The notes beneath the pieces are model-generated. The model saw nothing but the letters and a program-made list of their open reading frames with translations. It ran no database searches and had not been told where the DNA came from. A stretch of DNA of 35,934 nucleotides from an uncultured Synergistales bacterium (GTDB lineage: Bacteria; Synergistota; Synergistia; Synergistales; Aminobacteriaceae): positions 1-35,934 of the forward strand of contig CAJOEW010000006.1 in assembly GCA_905233525.1 (NCBI GenBank), read 5' to 3'. Below are positions 34,344 to 35,934 of the stretch, in pieces; the stretch's first letter is position 1; each line of letters opens with the position of its first letter. The translations under genes and the position numbers were made by a program.

Positions 34344-34769
34344 TTAATCGTCATTTGATATATCAGCGTTCACGCCTTCTCCGCCTTCTTCGCCGTCAGG
34401 GCCTGTGCTGATAATTTGAATACGTCCGTCTCTGTTGCGGTAAATGTATGGATTTCCCCACGGATCATCAGGAACTTTATTTAAATATCCGCCTTCACGA
34501 TAATGTTTAGGAATCGGATTAGTAGTCGGTGCATTTACGAGTGCTTCGAGTCCTTGCTGAGTTGTTGGATAAAATCCGTTATTAGCGTTATACATTTCGA
34601 GAGCGTCTTCTAAACTTTTAATTTGTGTTCTTGCTGCAGTTCGTTGTGCTTCAGCAACTTGAGGGCCAATTCTCGGAACGACCAGAGCAGCGAGCAGACC
34701 TAATATTACGACGACGACCATTATTTCGATTAAGGTAAAGCCTTTACGTTTTTTGTTATTGAGCTTCAA
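34344..34769 (-). CDS. gspG: Major type II secretion pseudopilin GspG
   Basis: 141 residues. Prepilin start [20 protein letters not shown], then the GspG-specific [52 protein letters not shown] and [12 protein letters not shown], the calcium-binding loop of the family. Forms the pseudopilus that pushes proteins through the outer membrane, direct evidence for a double-membraned cell. Starts with TTG after AGGAGG. Confidence 0.93.
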   Translation of the reverse strand: MKLNNKKRKGFTLIEIMVVVVILGLLAALVVPRIGPQVAEAQRTAARTQIKSLEDALEMYNANNGFYPTTQQGLEALVNAPTTNPIPKHYREGGYLNKVPDDPWGNPYIYRNRDGRIQIISTGPDGEEGGEGVNADISNDD

Positions 34770-34811
34770 AATTAAATACCTCCTGAAAAAATTTATTATT
34801 AAATAATTTGA

Positions 34812-35738
34812 TTATAATACTTGTTTTGCAGACATAGCAGCGCCAATCAGACCGGCTTTATTTCCCAATGTGCACGCCAAAATTTTAACCGGCTCTTCTT
34901 TCATGTGCTTATAACCGTAAATTTCTGGCTTAATTCTTTCACGTAACGGATTTAATAAGCTGTCGCCCTGTTTTGAAATTCCGCCGCCTATACTTATTAT
35001 TTCAGGGTGGAGGCCGTTAACGTAATTAGCTAAACCGCACGCGAGATAATCGATATAATTATTAACGACTTCTAAAGCAGTTTTATCGCCTTCGTCAGCA
35101 GCATCAAACGCCGTTTTACCTGTGATTTTGCCTTGAGCTTCTGCCATGCGTGCCAATTTGCTGTCAGGATATTTTTCAATTGCCTCCTTTGTGGAAATTA
35201 TCAAACCTGTTGCGCTGGCATACATTTCGAAACATCCTTTACGGCCGCATGTGCATAATCTTCCGCCGTGCTGTACGACCATATGACCAAATTCGCAGCC
35301 TGAAAAAATTTTACCGTCAACAATGAATCCGGATCCGACTCCTGTTCCCAACGTTACGATTAAAGCACGTGAAGATCCTTTAGCGCTTCCTGCAACAGCT
35401 TCACCTAACGCGGCGGCATCAGCATCATTATCAAGGGTAACAGGTAAATTTAAAGCCTCACTCATCATTGCGCCGATATGAAAATCGATCCAGTTCAAAT
35501 TATTATTATAAATAACCGTGCCTGATTTTGTATCTATCATGCCTGGCGAATCGATTCCGACAGCTTTTATATTATTATTAAGCGATAATTTTTTGACAGC
35601 GTTTAAAATATCTTCGAACACAATATTTTGATGACGTTCTGCACCTGTAGGAATTTCAAGTTCAGATGTTATATTACAGTTATCATCGACAACGCCCATT
35701 TTTATACTAGTACCGCCGATATCTACACCGATATACAT
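34812..35738 (-). CDS. ROK family sugar kinase (glucokinase-like)
   Basis: 308 residues. Phosphorylates glucose or a related sugar with ATP. The phosphate-binding motif is DIGGTSIKMGVVD at the N terminus, then LDNDADAAALGEAVAG, TLGTGVGSGFIVDG, and the ROK zinc motif CTCGRKGCFE near residue 165. No DNA-binding domain, so an enzyme and not a ROK repressor. AGGAGC precedes the ATG. GspG lies 42 bases downstream and may be cotranscribed. Confidence 0.93.
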   Translation of the reverse strand: MYIGVDIGGTSIKMGVVDDNCNITSELEIPTGAERHQNIVFEDILNAVKKLSLNNNIKAVGIDSPGMIDTKSGTVIYNNNLNWIDFHIGAMMSEALNLPVTLDNDADAAALGEAVAGSAKGSSRALIVTLGTGVGSGFIVDGKIFSGCEFGHMVVQHGGRLCTCGRKGCFEMYASATGLIISTKEAIEKYPDSKLARMAEAQGKITGKTAFDAADEGDKTALEVVNNYIDYLACGLANYVNGLHPEIISIGGGISKQGDSLLNPLRERIKPEIYGYKHMKEEPVKILACTLGNKAGLIGAAMSAKQVL

Positions 35739-35869
35739 TTTTTCAGCTCCTGATTAAAAATTTTACGAACGTCTGAATTATACAAGCATGTTATAAGCTG
35801 TGCTAGAATATCTCTCATGAAATGCTTAGTACTAAAAATTTTTAAGAACGCGAAAATCTTAAGGAGGTC

Positions 35870-35898
35870 TTGACATGAACGACGAAACCCAGTATAAT
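35870..35898 (+). promoter_or_regulatory. Perfect-consensus promoter at the right edge
   Basis: TTGACA (35870-35875), exactly 17 bases, TATAAT (35893-35898). All twelve consensus bases match, better than any other promoter in the window. The -10 overlaps the first base of the 7-base repeat, so transcription would begin within the repeat, around 35905. An ATG with its own AAGGAGG lies inside this element (35875), so promoter and start codon readings compete. Confidence 0.6.
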
Positions 35899-35934
35899 CG
35901 CACATCGCACATCGCACATCGCCTTAATAATACC
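35875..35934 (+). CDS. 5' end of an unknown gene carrying a 7-base repeat (cut by the window)
   Basis: ATG 35875 follows AAGGAGG (35861-35867) by seven bases and reads MNDETQYNRTSHIAHRLNNT to the window end without a stop. The codons from Asn8 to about His15 are the heptanucleotide repeat. The layout (Shine-Dalgarno, start, about eight codons, repeat) is the same as that of the transferase gene at 2980, so this may be another switched gene. Identity and the frame of the body are not visible. Confidence 0.45.
   Translation, partial: MNDETQYNRTSHIAHRLNNT
35898..35922 (+). repeat. Heptanucleotide tandem repeat (TCGCACA), 3.6 copies
   Basis: Three perfect units and TCGC. Unit length equals that of the repeat at 3006-3032 but the sequence differs, so the two arose separately. 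It begins in codon 8 of the truncated gene, so unit gain or loss would shift the frame downstream. Confidence 0.9.

Noticed and set aside
35723-35917. Minus-strand ORF of 64 codons upstream of the ROK kinase
   Set aside because: It overlaps the kinase start and the opposite strand of the repeat region, has no Shine-Dalgarno, and shows no protein-like pattern.
3006-35922. CRISPR-like arrays
   Set aside because: The only tandem repeats have 7-base units without spacers; no cas genes are present.

Overview
The window is a stretch of chromosome from a low-GC, double-membraned bacterium, most likely a member of the Synergistota. The best clue is the protein at 13128-13667, whose tail (SGSGGCN, a hydrophobic helix, then RKR) looks like the Synergist-CTERM sorting signal. 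Pseudopilins of a type II secretion/pilus system and many exported enzymes without Gram-positive anchors agree with this. Start sites usually have a strong GGAGG, and TTG starts are frequent. This phylum call is inference; no rRNA gene is present.

Layout. 1-4424: surface-polysaccharide genes: a TupA-like ATP-grasp protein, a small exported protein and UDP-glucose dehydrogenase on the minus strand, and a WbaP/ExoY-type initiating sugar-phosphate transferase on the plus strand. 4552-11887: typA, a WG-repeat protein, an M15 peptidase and a three-gene Fe(III)-type ABC importer. 11888-12940: a small membrane protein (minus) and a Val-Asp-Phe-Gly tRNA cluster. 13128-17904: a minus-strand envelope operon with M13 peptidase, L,D-transpeptidase, GH3 hexosaminidase and the Synergist-CTERM protein, headed by an apparently frameshifted gene. 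18014-21200: a small unknown protein, a degenerate amidohydrolase and malQ. 21295-26702: oppBCDFA (minus). 26847-30178: rmlADCB for dTDP-L-rhamnose (plus). 30308-35738: an OB-fold membrane protein, sbcD, tRNA-Gln, a sodium:solute symporter, two pseudopilins and a ROK kinase. At 35861 a new plus-strand gene begins and runs off the window.

Main discovery candidate. The transferase gene at 2980-4424 has a 7-base tandem repeat (GAAAGCA, 3.9 copies, 3006-3032) between its Shine-Dalgarno/start codon and its body. In this sequence the start is out of frame with the body. One more repeat unit (or two fewer) would join them into a 483-residue protein with the missing first membrane helix. A second, different 7-base repeat (TCGCACA, 3.6 copies, 35898-35922) sits in the same place in the gene at the right edge. 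Both repeats also lie just downstream of TTGAC/TATAAT promoter-like elements. Together they suggest a heptanucleotide-repeat phase-variation system, switching at least the first step of surface glycan assembly.

How the genes fit together. ugd and rmlADCB supply UDP-glucuronate and dTDP-rhamnose. The initiating transferase loads the lipid carrier, so switching it could turn a whole surface glycan on or off while precursor synthesis continues. The remaining clusters serve peptidoglycan turnover and recycling, peptide and iron uptake, and glucan use (malQ, ROK kinase).
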